A model generated the notes under the pieces. The model made no database searches and had not been told where the DNA came from. It worked only from the letters and a program-made list of their open reading frames with translations. The translations under genes were made by a program, and so were the position numbers. Shown here piece after piece: positions 26,130 to 39,239 of a stretch of DNA of 64,000 bases. Each line of letters starts with the position of its first letter. Positions within the stretch are counted from its first letter, which is position 1. Source of the DNA: Archilochus colubris (taxonomy: Eukaryota > Chordata > Aves > Apodiformes > Trochilidae); contig CM041084.1 of NCBI GenBank assembly GCA_023079485.1, positions 130,894,792-130,958,791 on the forward strand, given 5' to 3'.

Positions 26130-26756
26130 AGATGGCTTCAGAAAGCCATCCGTATCCTGGGCTGCATCAAAAGAAGCGTGTCCAGAAGGTCAAGGGAGGT
26201 GATCCTCTCCACCTGTTTTGTTCCAGTGAGGCCTCATCTGGAGTGCCACATCCATTTCTGGAGCCCTCAGGGCAGGAAAGACACAAACTTGCTGAAGTGA
26301 ATCCAGAGGAGGACCTGAAGATGATCAGAGGGCTGGAGCACCTCTCCTCTGAACAAAGGCTGAGAGAGTTGAGGTTGTTCAACCTGCAGAAGAGAAGGCT
26401 TCAAGGAGACCTTATTGTTACCTTTCAGTGTTTAAAGAGGTATAAATATATATACTTATATAAAGTATATAAGAAAGGTAGGGACAGACTTTTTAATAAG
26501 GGCCATTGTGATAAGACAAAGGATATTAGTTTTAAATAAAAAGAGGGTAGATTTAGACTAGATATAAGGAAAAAATACTTTATTATGAGGGTGGGGAAAG
26601 ACTGTAATCCAGAGAGGTGGGATACGCCCCAGCCCTGGAAGTGTTCAAGGTCACATTTTGTAGGGCTCTGAGCATCCTGATCTGGTTGAAGAAGGAGTAT
26701 GCTAGATTACCTTCAACTGTCTCTTCCAACCCAACCATTCTATGATTCTGTGATTC
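26130..26756 (+). mobile_element. CR1 LINE fragment with broken ORF2 C-terminus (plus strand)
   Basis: This is the longest CR1 piece in the window. It enters ORF2 near ATCCTGGGCTGCATCAAAAG (about 26154) and ends with ATTCTATGATTCTGTGATTC. The frame open from 26096 to 26539 reads through the family block ending MIRGLEHLSSEQRLRELRLF and on to DRLFNKGHCDKT. It then meets a TAA at 26537-26539, where related copies have a sense codon. The same frame continues afterwards with a recognisable KEGRFRLDIRKK block, so the stop is a point nonsense change, not a frameshift. An AT-rich patch near 26440-26475 has diverged from the family. The element is inactive. Confidence 0.95.
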
Positions 26757-27239
26757 TTCCTCTCCTACAGATACAGACCATGGGAGCAATGATGTCTCAG
26801 GGCAAGCTGCACACCCTAGTGCCTCAGGAACCTGCTTGAGGACTGTCAGACCTTATTGCAGGGAACAAGGTAGTGACTGTATCCCCATCATTCTGGTCTC
26901 TAGGCATGGAGCCTGGAAAGATAGCTGACTGCCAGAGGAAGTGGACCAAGAAGGATGCACTGGGTTCCTGGGCTGCTTATCCTGATTTAGGCAAAGCTAG
27001 CCCAGGATTTATCTTAATTTTACCTGATGTTTATCAAACCAAAGGCACTGTGAGTGCAATAATTCATATTCATCTGGCCAGCAGTTTTCAAGCAAGCTCT
27101 GATACTCTAAGCAGGCTGCATTCACCTGAGCTTGCAGAAAAGGCCCCTCTGCAGAGGAAGTGCACTTGTTTCTGCAGAGGTATGTGTATGTTTATATAAA
27201 TAAGTCCAAAATCATGTTGTATTTTTGTCATCATTAGTC

Positions 27240-27640
27240 TGCAGACTCCTGTGGCCTCTGCAAGGAGACGTTTGGTGAATGACTAATTTTTAAAGCCCCA
27301 CCCTCTCTCAGAATTAGCATTTCAAACTGTCTTCCCTAGGTGCCAGTTTACTGTTTTCAGCCGTCAATCCTGGCTAATTTTTGCTGTCGTTTAATCTTTT
27401 TATTATTCTGCTAGTAAGGCAATGAAATACTGATTATCATGTGGAATTTTGACTTCATAATCCTTGAGATGTTTGGCTTTAATTACCATTAAAGATGCAG
27501 AGGAAGATGAAACTCCAGTTCCCGTGGCCGTTCTTCATGGCTTGATTCACTGCTGTTAATCACTACACATTGCTTACAATTTCTCAGCCAATTTTCAATC
27601 AACAAGAAGCTGCAAATTGCTCATATAAAAGCCAGTCAGA
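27240..27640. promoter_or_regulatory. Candidate conserved non-coding element
   Basis: An AT-rich block that nevertheless keeps isolated CpGs and contains a dense set of homeodomain-like words. Examples are GGCTAATTTTTGC near 27373, GTTTAATC near 27390, TAATTACCATTAAAG near 27480 and GTTAATCAC near 27556. No repeat, stop-free exon or poly-C/T bias explains it. The appearance is typical of vertebrate developmental enhancers, but this is an inference from texture. No cross-species comparison was possible. Confidence 0.25.
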
Positions 27641-28180
27641 ATTACTTCTGCAAGTGAGATTTCCTCAGATGCTCAGCCAAGCTCAGCTCTTGTACAACAC
27701 GGCTGAGGCTACTGGATTTATCCTAAGGATGAATTCGAACAAGTGAGTCAAATTCCAGAGACTTTGGCAAAATCCCACAATCTGGCATGGCTGGGCACAG
27801 GATGGGCTGCTGAGGCTTGGCAGCACACTCACACATGTGAGCAGCTGCCTGTGCTGTCTGGGGCTACTTACTGGGGCCACAGCAGCTGCTGGCTGTGCCA
27901 AAAGGGCATCTCTTCTCCTTCCAGTCACTCTGGGTCCATTTGAGCAGCTGCAGCTGCTGCCCTGTGCCCCAGAGAGCCCAGAGGCTGTTGTGATGCCAGT
28001 GGCATGGGAGAGGAGGGCAGCACTGGTTGCCCAGAGAGCCAGACATCTTCCTCACTCTGCCAAGAACATCCAGCCTCTTGCCTGCAGTAGATTTTGCTCT
28101 GCTAAAACTATTCTGAACTCTGCTGTTTCACAGGTTTCTCCCTTGTCTCCTCATTTGTCTTCACATCCCAACATTTGACT

Positions 28181-28214
28181 GGGCTGCCATATCAACAGGG
28201 CTACCATATCAACA
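28181..28214. repeat. 17-base tandem duplication
   Basis: GGGCTGCCATATCAACA is followed immediately by a second copy with one G-to-A change. This is a small, recent-looking duplication in non-coding DNA. Confidence 0.85.
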
Positions 28215-28376
28215 TCACTTTTCAAGATCATTTTTCTTTATCTTGGAATATGAAGATCCATGGAACTATGGAAGATCCAACATTGCCCATGAGTCTGTAG
28301 TTCGTAACACCGTTGCCTCTGTGAGGTGGTTACTACTAGACATATTTTCACAGCTTTCTTTTCCAGGACTGTTCTG

Positions 28377-28413
28377 GTTTTGTTTTGGGTTGTTGTTTTT
28401 TTTTTTCTTTTTC
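28377..28413. repeat. T/G-rich low-complexity tract
   Basis: GTTTTG and GTTG words lead into a run of T. No adjoining retrogene is recognised. Confidence 0.75.
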
Positions 28414-31400
28414 CACTTAATTTTACAGAGTCTTTGTTCTACTCCAGTCTCCTTCACCCTCTCAGATAAAGGCACACACTCAGCCCAACTCCACATTTAC
28501 AGACCTGCTCATAAAGGGGTCAACTGGAGCAGTGACACCCCATCCACTCTAAAGCAATCTTCAAGCAAGGTGTCCAGATACCTGGAGCTTGCATTATTTT
28601 TTTTTTCCTGGGGTGCTTATGCAGAAATTTTAATTTCAAAAAGCCTGTAAAGAGTGTTTGGCTTCTGTTGGTCTGTCTCATCCTTCCCCATCACCATTTC
28701 TAACTCTCCTTTGTCCACACATGTTTGAGAATATCTCAATAGCACAATGAATTACATCTGGAATTCATCTACATGTTCCTCTGCCTCTGCCACACCTGCT
28801 TTTCCCATTGCAGCATATTGTGGATGTGATGAATTTACCATGATGAATTCACATAATATTTGGTTTCTGTTAACCTGGTTCACATCTTCAGATGTTTTCT
28901 AAAATTATTTTATAAGTGGGAATCAGATAAGAATTTCATAATGCATACAAGAATATTTGTAGAAGCCACTCATGGATTAAGATTAAAGGTTTCAAGAGCC
29001 CAGCTCAATCTTCTCTAGAAAGCAGCTCCCTCAGAAAGGAAGCCCTAATATGTTTCAAGGTCAAAAGTGAGCTGGGCACAGCTGACCTTAGTACCTCTTC
29101 CTTAGTACTCTCAAATCTACTTACAAAATGGTTAATGCAATTCTAAAACATTTCTTCAAAACATGTGAATATTATGTCTGTCATACAGATTATAAAGTTT
29201 TAGTGAAATATCTCTTGAGCATAAAGGGAATATATGGGACACAGAGGCATAAAGTAATTAACCTGAGATGATAAAGCTCATGGGACTTATTCACCTATAA
29301 AATAATTATTTTCTGTTAATAAATTATTAAGTCTACTTTGGATGGATTGCTAATATTATTAATGAAAAATATCTCCTAGCAAGTCCTAGAGTCTTCCACC
29401 ATCTCTCTTCCTGTCTTGGGGTGGTTCATTTCTTTTAATTGGAAAATGATTGCTATGATTCTCCACTACTGCCTGATGGACTTTCACATTAAAAACACCA
29501 ACTAAACCTGATTTTTCCCCTTCTCTGTTACACAGAGAATGAAGTACATCATTTAAGTAATATAAATATATATTAACTACACAGTATGGTCATGAACATA
29601 TTTTAGGAACTCCAGCTGTTTTGTCCCATGTAGTCAGTAACGAGAAATAAAAATACCTTTGTCATATGAAATCAGGAACACTCCACTGCTTGGACACTCA
29701 AAGGACCAATGTGCATCAGTCCAGTAGAACACATACAAAGAATTCAATAAATATAACTCTGCAGGGATTTAAGGCTGTGAGCGAGAAAAACAAGAATCAG
29801 TCACCCCCAAACATTGCATGCCAGAATATTTCATTTCAGCATTTCTAGGATATAATGTCTCATTTTATTGATCACAAAGTCATCTTGACTTGGTTCAAAA
29901 TGGCCATTTCCAGTTAAAAATTTATTTCTAAATTGTGGCAAGGGTTAAGTTATTTAAAATACAAACAAAGGCTTAAATTTTGGATTGAGTGATGGAGTTC
30001 ACATCAGCCCAAAGTAATGTCTTTGAGTTTTCCTTCTGAAAAGTAGGGATGAAAAAAAAGAGAAAATCTCTCTAAATTGGGAAGGAGTTAAACTTGCAGG
30101 TTTTTGTTTTTCTTTGGGGTGATGTGGAAGGAAGCAGCTCCAAAACAATAAATCCATTATTCACCAAAATGCTCAAGTCCCAAAACACCTGGTGCCTCTT
30201 TTGTTTTTGGGAGGCCCTTGGTGCTGCCTAATGACAACTATTTATGTCTCCCTCACACCTTTGCAATCACATCCCCTCAGCCCGGCTGCAGCACTGATAC
30301 CCCCAGACCACAGAAGCACAAGCAGGCAGCCCAGCATGCCCAACACATTAATGGTTTATTTCCCACAGAAGCATGTCCGTGGTGTCTGATTGTCATAAAG
30401 GTCCTGGGTCCAGTCATAAATCATTCTGCTTCTGTCTGACAATTACACAGGTGCGGAGGGACCAGACCCAGCTGGACGTGTACCCCCAGCACCATCCTTC
30501 ACCACCACCCTGGTCTGGGAGCTTCAGGCAAATCTTCTATGGAGTCACTGCCTCCTTTCTTGGCAGTTCATTTCTTTCTACTTTCTTGCCCATGGTTTTT
30601 GCTCACTTCTTTTTCCCTCTCCAGATCTTTCTCTCCATTGAAACCCAGCCACCTTCAGACCCATCCCTTTATCCATTCCTTCCAACAGGGCATCCACCAG
30701 ATGGCTCATCCCAAAGCTCAGATTTTAGTTTAGTTTGTTTTTCCAGTTTTCCTGTGCCCAAAGGGGAGAGGGGGTGGGAGAGGATGGGCAGCTTTCACTC
30801 AAGCAAAGGTGACAGTTTCAAGGTATATGAGTGCAAGAGTGTCTGCTGACACCACACATGGGTTTCAGCTCTTGCATAAGCAAAACCAGAGACATGTGAG
30901 GGCTCTGTGGCCATGTCCACTCCCCAAAATGGTGTTTGGTCACCTGTGCTCATAGGCACCTCTAATGTGGTGCAGATGTGACCTGGAACGAGTCTTTAGG
31001 AAACAGCTGTGGGAGAAGGGGCTACAACAAACCCTCCTGGGACCTCCCCCCCTTGCCTGGGATCTGTTTTTCAGCCCAGGATCTCAGCCTTGTTCCTGGC
31101 CTGAGCTGTGATACTGCCTGTCCTGGTCCCTCACTGACCCAGGGCTGTAGGTTCAGCATCCCCTCTGCTTCAGGCTCAGCCAAGCCCTCAAGCCCTGCCT
31201 GTGCCCAGGCAAGTATCTATAAAATCCTGAAATCCATATATTAATCGCACTAAATTAAGACTCATAGACACGTCTCCATAGTAACTGTATATAAAACAAT
31301 TATTAGAGATACCTCTAGCCATGCTTCTATATCTAGAAGCAGCAGCTTCCTTCACTCAGGTTGGCTTAATCTAATCACTAGCATATTCATAATAAGCAAA

Positions 31401-34400
31401 AGAAAGGGAAAAAAAATCACTCTAAAGGTGGTAGATGCAAACATCCTTCAGGAAAAAATAGCATGTGGCGTGGAATCACATCACCAGTGTGTGTTTTTTT
31501 ATAAAAATATGCATGTTGGAGCAAGTCTTAGGCCCATATATTTTTTGAAAAGATGCACTCATTACATATAATTACACAACTCACAATTAGAAGAAAAGTG
31601 CTTCCAAAGTCTAATTCCTTCCTTGCATAAGTGACCTCTTTCCATCAGTTTATTTACTTGTTGAAAAAGTACCTGTCATCTTAGCACATTTCCTATTGCC
31701 CTCATCGTTTAGGAAGCTAAGGATCAGGCATGTTTTTTCTAAATTCACATGTTGTAATCTCCTAGCTTCTTAAAAATCCATATACTACATTAGGGTTTAT
31801 TAGATAAGAAATCTGTCTTCCTCCCACCACTTTCATCCTGCCAATGAACATAAAGGAAGAGCAGCATCCCTGACACTGGGTGATAAATCAGGGTTAGAGA
31901 TAAGGAAAGCAATATTCCATGGAAACTGCAGTGAAGTTTCGCCCAGGAATATGACATTACTCAGATCAGACACAGCCTGGGATACTGGGATATAATGTTC
32001 TGGTTAAAGACAAATCGGGACCTCAGTACCATTTTTCATTTAATGGTATCCAACCACAAGACCCATGAGAAAAAGATTGTATGCAATAAATAATATTCCT
32101 GTAGGCTACTCAGTTTGTCTGAGTTCATAATTAAATGTTTTCCTATGTATTGGTTGGCAGAATGTTTCATGATACTTGAAATGACCAGTAGATAATTCCA
32201 TTGTTGCTGTTCTCATTGTTTATGAGGCACTTTCTCTCCTAAAGTACTGGGAGGCAGCAAACAAACATTACTGAATAAAAATGCAGCAGAAACCCACAGC
32301 AGGTTGTGGTACTAAGGACACAGCTGAATCGCAGAGAAAAGTTAAGATTATTCCTAGTGTTTTGGGATGTTGGTGTGGGTTTTTTAATTAAATGTCTGGA
32401 AATCAAACCTTAAAAGATTGATATTAACCTCTAAGGCTGTGAAACTGCTCCACAACCATTGGCTTCAGCTGGTTTTCAGTTCCACAGCTGCTCCAGATTT
32501 CATGGCTACTCTTGACACTACAGATCACAGGCATGGAGGATTTGCATTTCTGAAAAATTAGATCATGTTGTCTGACACGTAGCAGCTGGAATTCAGGGAT
32601 AATTTTGAAAAATCAACCCTAGTCAACCTGCAAAAGGTCACACCAGAATGCAACAGCAGGAGCTGGGGCCCTGGGTAGCAGGTGATGCTCTCAGGACATT
32701 ACCCATGGCCCAGGGTGTGAAAATACAGACACAAGAGTATGTGATGGGGATATGACTGTGTAAGATCTCCCATACAAAAAGATGTATGTATTGCCACTTA
32801 CCCACAAATGCCTTTTCTAAATCATTCTTCTGAACAAGGTAAAGGAATGGGAACATGCACTGATGCTGTTTCAAACTGCTATTGGTACACAGGCAAACAT
32901 GCATTCATAATTGAAAAATACCTTGTCTACACTACAGCGAGCATCCCCTTAATGAAGGGCTTTCTTGATGTATATCCTTATACTGTTGCTTTAAGCTCTC
33001 TCATTTCCTCTCTTTAGTTACTTTCCCTTAAGGAGCTTTGGCTTGCGCAAAGTATATTGGAGCTCTTGATTCCAATTAGTGAATTCAAAGGCTGTGGTTC
33101 ATAGCTACACTTTCCCTGGGTATTGAAGCAGCATGTTAGCAGCACTACCCTTTGCAGCAATGACACATTGTCACCTCTACAGTGCTAAAAGTATTTTTCT
33201 ATCCTCTTATGCCAGGTCCTCTTTCCCATTCAGTTCCCCCTTGCCCTCCCTTTCATCCTATTGCTCTACTGCTCAGCTGTACAGATCTCCCTACACAACT
33301 CCTCTTTTCACAAAAGAAATTCTTCCTGGCAGCATCTTAAAGGTCTGTCCCTAAGTCAGGCTCTTCCATGGAGTGTGGTGTAGTGAGAAAAAGCAGCAAG
33401 ATAAATAGTTGGAAAGATTTCTTTAATTACTTCACTGCTACTAGCAGAACTATGAGCTGTCTGTAGTAGTAGTATGCACCCACATTTCTGAAAACCCATC
33501 TGTGTGTGTGCCTGTGAACCCTAACCTATACCATTTTCTTTCACATTCTTCACTGTGGGAATTAATGACAGAGGGTATGAGAGGAACCATAGCAAAGCTG
33601 AGACTCTGTGGGGACATGGCACCAAACCGTACCAAAGCTCTGAGGCACTGCTGCTCTTGCAGGATCAGTGCCTTCAGCTCAGCACCTGTCCCCCTGCAGC
33701 ACCTCGTCCCTTCCTGCATTATTTTATTCTGCTGCAATGAGCGTGGCTTTGTTTTTGTGGGCAGGAGGGAAGGAGGAATCCCCAAGAGGACCTCCTGCTC
33801 TCCTTGCTCTGTATTAGCAAGCGGTGTCTGGGCAAAGCAGGGCTGCTGGGCTGGAAGGATCAGTAGGTTTGAAGGTCCTGAGAAGACAGTGGATTAGGTA
33901 TGCTGTGGTTCTGCAGCCTATGAACAAGAGTTAACACATACAGGAAGTTTCAGCATGTCCAAATCATCACGCATTGCATTTTTTGTCCCAGAAGTAGGCA
34001 GGGACACATAACAGCAAGAAACAGGCTGAAGTGAGGAGAGAAGGGAGAACAGAAAAGATCTCTGTCACTTTTCACATGCACCTGCCAGCCTATTAAAACC
34101 CTTGATCCAAACGCTTTCATCTAATTGAGGAACTTGTTGGTATAAAGATACCTGCCTCATTTTCTCCTATTTCTTTTTTCCTCTTTCTCTTCACATCATT
34201 ATCATTAAGGACCTGAAGGCCTTCTCTCTCACCACTTGGTAAAATCAGTGCACTACTCCTAGCTGAAGAACTCCAGCTGCTCCATCTTTCACAAAGGTGT
34301 CTTCTAGGGTGCAATGGCACCTCACTGTTCTGTACAAACCACTGTGACAGATATTAAAAACAAATGAGTGAAGAAAAAGACTGAAGTCTAATTGCTGTGA

Positions 34401-34420
34401 GAAATACCAATCAACCAAGG

Positions 34421-34664
34421 AGCACTGATAACTTTAGGATAAGAGGCAATGGATATAAACTTGAGCATAGGAGGTTCTGTATAAATACAAGGAAGAATTT
34501 TTTCACTGTGAGGGTGACAGAGCACTGGAACAGGCTGCCCAGGGAGCTTGTGGAGTCTCCTTTCCTGGGGACATTCAAAACCTGCCTGGAAATGTTCCTA
34601 CATGATGTCCTATAGGTGACCCTGCTCTGGCAGGGGGGTTGGACTCAATGAACTTTCTGTGATA
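34421..34664 (+). mobile_element. CR1 LINE fragment, ORF2 C-terminus and 3' UTR (plus strand)
   Basis: The frame open to 34615 carries the family C-terminal pattern. It reads through the block [20 protein letters not shown] and ends at HDVL, followed by a TAG stop. The 3' UTR words GACCCTGCTCTGGCAGGGGG (34617-34636, approximately) and GTTGGACTCAATGAA follow. The terminal octamer array is missing: after TTCTGTGATAAC the sequence is no longer CR1, so the tail has been deleted or has decayed. The 5' part is truncated. Confidence 0.93.
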
Positions 34665-34811
34665 ACAGCGAAGAGTGGTTGTAGCAGACTCAGATTATGA
34701 CCCTTATTCATCCAGAGAGATAATTTTCTTTCTGTTTGATCTAATTTAAAACGTTGAGCTGTTCCAATGTGCAGAAATTATTCTCCTAAATTCATTATCC
34801 TTTCTGCAAAA

Positions 34812-34840
34812 TTAAAAAAAAAACAAACCCAAAACAGAAA
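34812..34840. repeat. A-rich tract
   Basis: A run of A with C interruptions, similar in type to the tracts at 2.1 and 17.9 kb. No element is attached. Confidence 0.75.
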
Positions 34841-37800
34841 ATGAGGGAAAAAGGTCCTAAGCAAAGTATTCATTTATGTGGCAAAATAATTTATAAAATA
34901 AATAAAACTACCAGTTCAGTGGAGAGCTACTTATTATGTCTAACATTCACCCTCCTGCTGGTGCTATCACCAAGTGCAAATACAGGTAGGTGCATAAGAG
35001 GAAATTGGCTCCCATTTTATGATGGGGCAACAGCTGTTAATGTTTTCCAGTGATGTTTTAATGCACAAAACGTGCAGGCTTCTGTTTCACTAGTTAAAAT
35101 GCCACAAAGCTGTAATTAATATATTACAACTGTACATCTGCAAATGTGTAACTAGACAGAGAAATTTATTTAACTCACACAAAATCTTGACAGAATTTTT
35201 TCATTCTTATCTGTAGTTTATTAAATATAAATCAATCTATTAAAAGAACTGCTAGCCCATTCCACCCTGACCATGTTCTATTTATTTTTAAATATTTGAA
35301 AGGCAACATTCTCCTTAAAAAACTGTGTTTTAGAAATAAAAGTCAAACAAAATTTCTTAGCTGTCTTGACATGGTGATGACAGCTCCATAAACGTGTGTA
35401 ATTATAGAAAATTGAGTTCTGATGTTTATTCCTGAACATTCAAAAGAATTCTGAACAGCACAGAAATATTACAGAACAGTTTTTCAAAGCTCACTTGCAG
35501 TGGCTGATGGACACATACTTATTATCCTGTTGTTTCACAAGCCACCAAAGATCAAATCCAAGGATATTCCCTGGGGCTGCTGTTTAGGGGGTGCTCCAGA
35601 CCACCTCCTTGTTCAATGAGCATGGGGGCTGCTCACACCCATATCCTATTGCCCTCCCTGGCAGATCTGGGTTTATCACCTGTTTATCACTTCTACAGCT
35701 GCCAGCAAACCAGTTGGTGCCACAATCCCTGGCAATGGGAGGAGAAGTACCAATCTGTTTGGGTATATAAGGCAATGGGATGCATCCCAGTAAGCTCAAG
35801 CAAGTGCATAAAATGGGAGCTGATCCCCAATTTGGACAAACCTTGGTTTTGATCAAAATGAAATTCGTATGAATAATTTACCACTCTAGAGATGTACCAA
35901 ATGAGAACATTTTTTCCCATAGTGTTTAAGAAAATCTAATTTCTTTCAGCACAAGAAATCAGGGAGTTAATTGAACCCATCCTTCACTCCATGGTGAAAG
36001 TTATAACAGACCTTAATGTTAACTAAATCTACTGAGAATTGCAAGTCTTTGATTTTGGACAGCTTTCCTCTTGTAACTGAATTGTGTCCTGACATAACCA
36101 CATTACTTTTTGCCTCTCACTGAGATTTTAAGGACAACAAACACTCCTTCAAGTAACAGAGATGCTGAGCTCATTTCACTTGAATAATTAGTCAAAATCC
36201 TGTTCTGGGTGGCAGTGATGGGGGTGCCTAACCTTCCTCCTCCTCCTCATGCCAAGAGTACTGTCAGGGTCAATGCTTTGGTAACATCTTCTGAGTAAGT
36301 GGGCAGCATTGAGGAGATGAAGTGGAGGAAAGCCACTGCAGTGCTAAAGTATTAGGGTCTGCCCTGCTTGGTGGATGCGAAAAATCCTTGCCAGGACATT
36401 TAAATATTCAGAGAATGCCCTAAAATGAATTTGGGAGCACTTTCTACAGTACTTTAATACTGAAAGGGTTTATACTTTTATTTTAAAAAATCCTTCCACA
36501 TGAAAAATCCTCAGTGTCTTTGTGACTGTATGTCAAGAAACCATCCTCCAGCTCCTAGGTTTCTGCATCATTGCTGAGAAAGTTTTGCAGGAATCCAGAG
36601 TCAATAAACCCAGCACAAAATAGGGTTGTTTTGCTCTTTTTCAACAGGAACAACAAGGGGAGAAAGAAGTATTTGAGGAGGAAAGGGGGAGTACTGAAAA
36701 GCAACAATAGATGTCATCTTAAGCAGAATTCAAAGGAATAAATAAAATCAACACTAAGCAGATTACCTACATCAGTGAAGGTAGATGAGGTATGTTTGTA
36801 TGGACACAGAAAATGGAATATGCCATTGGACAAATGCTTTTTCCTCAGATGCTAAAAATAGCCACTGCAGTACAGTCTTTTCACAGGAACAGGAACTCTG
36901 TATGCTCAGGATTCCTGACGATCCAACAGACATACAGAATCCTGAACCACCACAGATCTTTTCCATTTTATTTTGCCTCCCCATCAGCCCTTCCTTCCTC
37001 CAGTATGAATATTTGGTGAGGTACTGTTTGGGATAGAAAACAGCCCAAACTCCCCCTAGCAGAGACAAGGTTTTCAGAACAAACCCGTCCTTAGACCTCA
37101 CCTCATGGTACCCATCCCCAGTGCTGCCAAGTCCTCCATTGCCACCACAGCCATTTTATATTAAATCTTGAAGATTTAATGCCAGCAGAGCAACCCTCAA
37201 GCCCTACAACTATAATCACAGTCCTTCAGGATGCAATAGCTTCTGCATTACTCAGTGGGCTTCCAGGGTAAACAGCTTCACCCTGGGTTGTACCAGCACT
37301 GTCATGCACCTTCTGTATTTATAGTGGTGCTGGGGTGAGAGAAGAGGGCCCTCATTTACAGTGCCCTGGCACACATGAGCTCTCCAAAACACCACTTTTA
37401 GCTAAAAGGTGCACTAATCCTTTGCTCCACTGGTTATGGTGATTCCTATTTCACAGCTAACCATGCCTTCATCATGAGCTTCATCACCTCCAGCTTCCTT
37501 CTTCTGGCTGCTTCTCAGCTCATCACTGTGACAGTCAGGACTGGTCCAGGCTTGGGACTGAGTGTGCCACTTCTCTACAGACACAGTTTCAAAAAGACAT
37601 GAAGTATGCCAGAAAAATCAACAAGATCTCTGTTTCAACAGAGATTTCCTGCTTTAATAGAGATTGAACAAAACTTTTTCCTCTGAGCCTAATAGAAGAC
37701 AGAACAGAAAAAAAATGGCATGAGCCCAGAGCTGCACCCCTGGCAGAATACCAGGCACAAAGACTGGCAGCCACACAATTGTGATAACTCAGTGCCTCCT

Positions 37801-38674
37801 TCAAAACTGTTTTGCATTAACAGGTAAAAGAAATACAGTATATTTAGGGAGGACAGGATAGGGGACAGAAAAACAAGCTGTTAAAATAAGGTTTTACACA
37901 AGAAAAGAAAATGGCATTTTCTGTTGTCATTTCCAAGCTTCCCCATAAGAATATTCTTACCTATCTTATGTAAAACATATCTGTAAAGAGTTCAAAGGTT
38001 TCCACAAAGAGGTCTACAAATCTGACTCTCCCCTAGCTGCAGAAGTAGTCTAAAGCTTCTTTCAGTATGTTCATTTTCATGAACTGGATACAGATTAAAA
38101 AACAATCCCTCTAGGGAAAAAGAAAAGCAATCCCTCCATGTACCTATTAAATCTATTCCCTCAGATAAATCTCTGTATCAGGTGCCCTCAGCTCCTCTAA
38201 TCCATGTACTTCAGCCTGCCATTTCGTAATTTTTTAAATGGTAACTTCCTAAGAGATTAAATGAAGCCTTATCACTTATCCTTTAGCCTACATTCTTCTT
38301 TGCAGAGACGAGAAGTTTCTGATGCTCTCTTCAGGATGAATGGAGGTCAAAGCAGTCATAACTGATCCTGTTGCAGACTTAACACAAAGAATCTTCTCTA
38401 ATATTTGCTAACTATTCACACTGATAATCTGCGTAAGACAGCAGAAGAAAAGCTACTTAATGCTTTAAAACTACTGAGCCAGGCAGCCTTGTCTCCCTGC
38501 ACAAGATGGTTTCCTGTGAGGAGGGCAGCAGCAGCTGCATGGACCCAGGGACACACCTCATGTCCCCAGGGATGCTCCTGGCAGAGCTGCTGCCCTTGGT
38601 CCAGCTTGGCACCTAGCAGTAATGTATCTTCCTCTAAAAACTCCTCAGCTCGTTTAACAGAGGCATTTTTAGCC

Positions 38675-38694
38675 TTTTGTTTTGTTTTGTTTTT
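38675..38694. repeat. Short (TTTTG)n repeat
   Basis: Three to four TTTTG units. It contributes a Lys/Asn/Gln-rich segment to the chance minus-strand frame 38416-38883. Confidence 0.75.
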
Positions 38695-38729
38695 CTGTTT
38701 AAAAATTGGCCATTGAGGAATTGGTAATA

Positions 38730-38990
38730 ACTTGGAACAGCTGTTTAACTGCAAACATCGTAGCATTTCAACAATTTGCACCCCTTTAAAAGCTCCCAGT
38801 TCTTCTATGCTAAATATTCTTATATTTATTATCCCCATATCTGAATGTGATACTTGATTCGTTGAAATTGCCTGACCAACCAATATCAGAATAGTTCAGC
38901 TCAATATTCTTTTCTCACAAATAAATATGTCGATATTTGCCACTTCATTCACTTAGTGGATCCAGGAGACTGTAAACAACAAATTATTTC
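38730..38990. promoter_or_regulatory. Candidate conserved non-coding element
   Basis: AT-rich, non-repetitive DNA that keeps isolated CpGs (near 38759, 38860 and 38931) and has homeobox- and CCAAT-like words, for example ATTCGTTGAAATTGCC near 38857 and ACCAACCAATATC near 38876. It lies close to two similar blocks further right. Evidence is textural only. Confidence 0.2.
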
Positions 38991-39239
38991 AGAATGCTGC
39001 ACAACTGCTGTTATTTTGTCTCATCAGTCCTCAGACCAATTAATTTGTCCTTATCCCAAGCAGCAAGCTTTAAAATCTTGGTCTGCTGTATATTGAAAAA
39101 TACAGAGATTTTTTTAATTAGCCATGTGACATACCCAGCACTGTCTGTCTGCTGGCATGCAGGAAGCTGCCTAGCAACAATGAAAAAAACCCTTCAATAA
39201 CCCTTGGTGGATCACAAAGAGTCTGTTAAAAATGGTAAT

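Larger units (their letters stand above)
26757..34420. other. Unique non-coding DNA, no gene seen
   Basis: A frame of 158 codons (30373-30849, plus) is the longest here and lacks a domain. GC-richer DNA with overlapping frames on both strands lies at 27.75-28.1 kb and 30.2-31.2 kb. AT-rich DNA covers 28.8-30.1 kb and 31.2-32.4 kb. A candidate conserved block (27.24-27.64 kb), a tandem duplication and a T-rich tract are listed separately. Confidence 0.5.

Noticed and set aside
29238..29282. Minus-strand MIR-like text (ACAGAGGCATAAAGTAATTAAC)
   Set aside because: Similarity is limited to one word pair; the rest does not follow the family.
30373..30849. 158-codon plus-strand frame
   Set aside because: Ser/Pro/Phe-rich text in C/T-rich DNA with an overlapping frame; no recognisable family.
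38416..38883. 155-codon minus-strand frame
   Set aside because: Runs through a (TTTTG) repeat and unrelated DNA; no domain or splice context.
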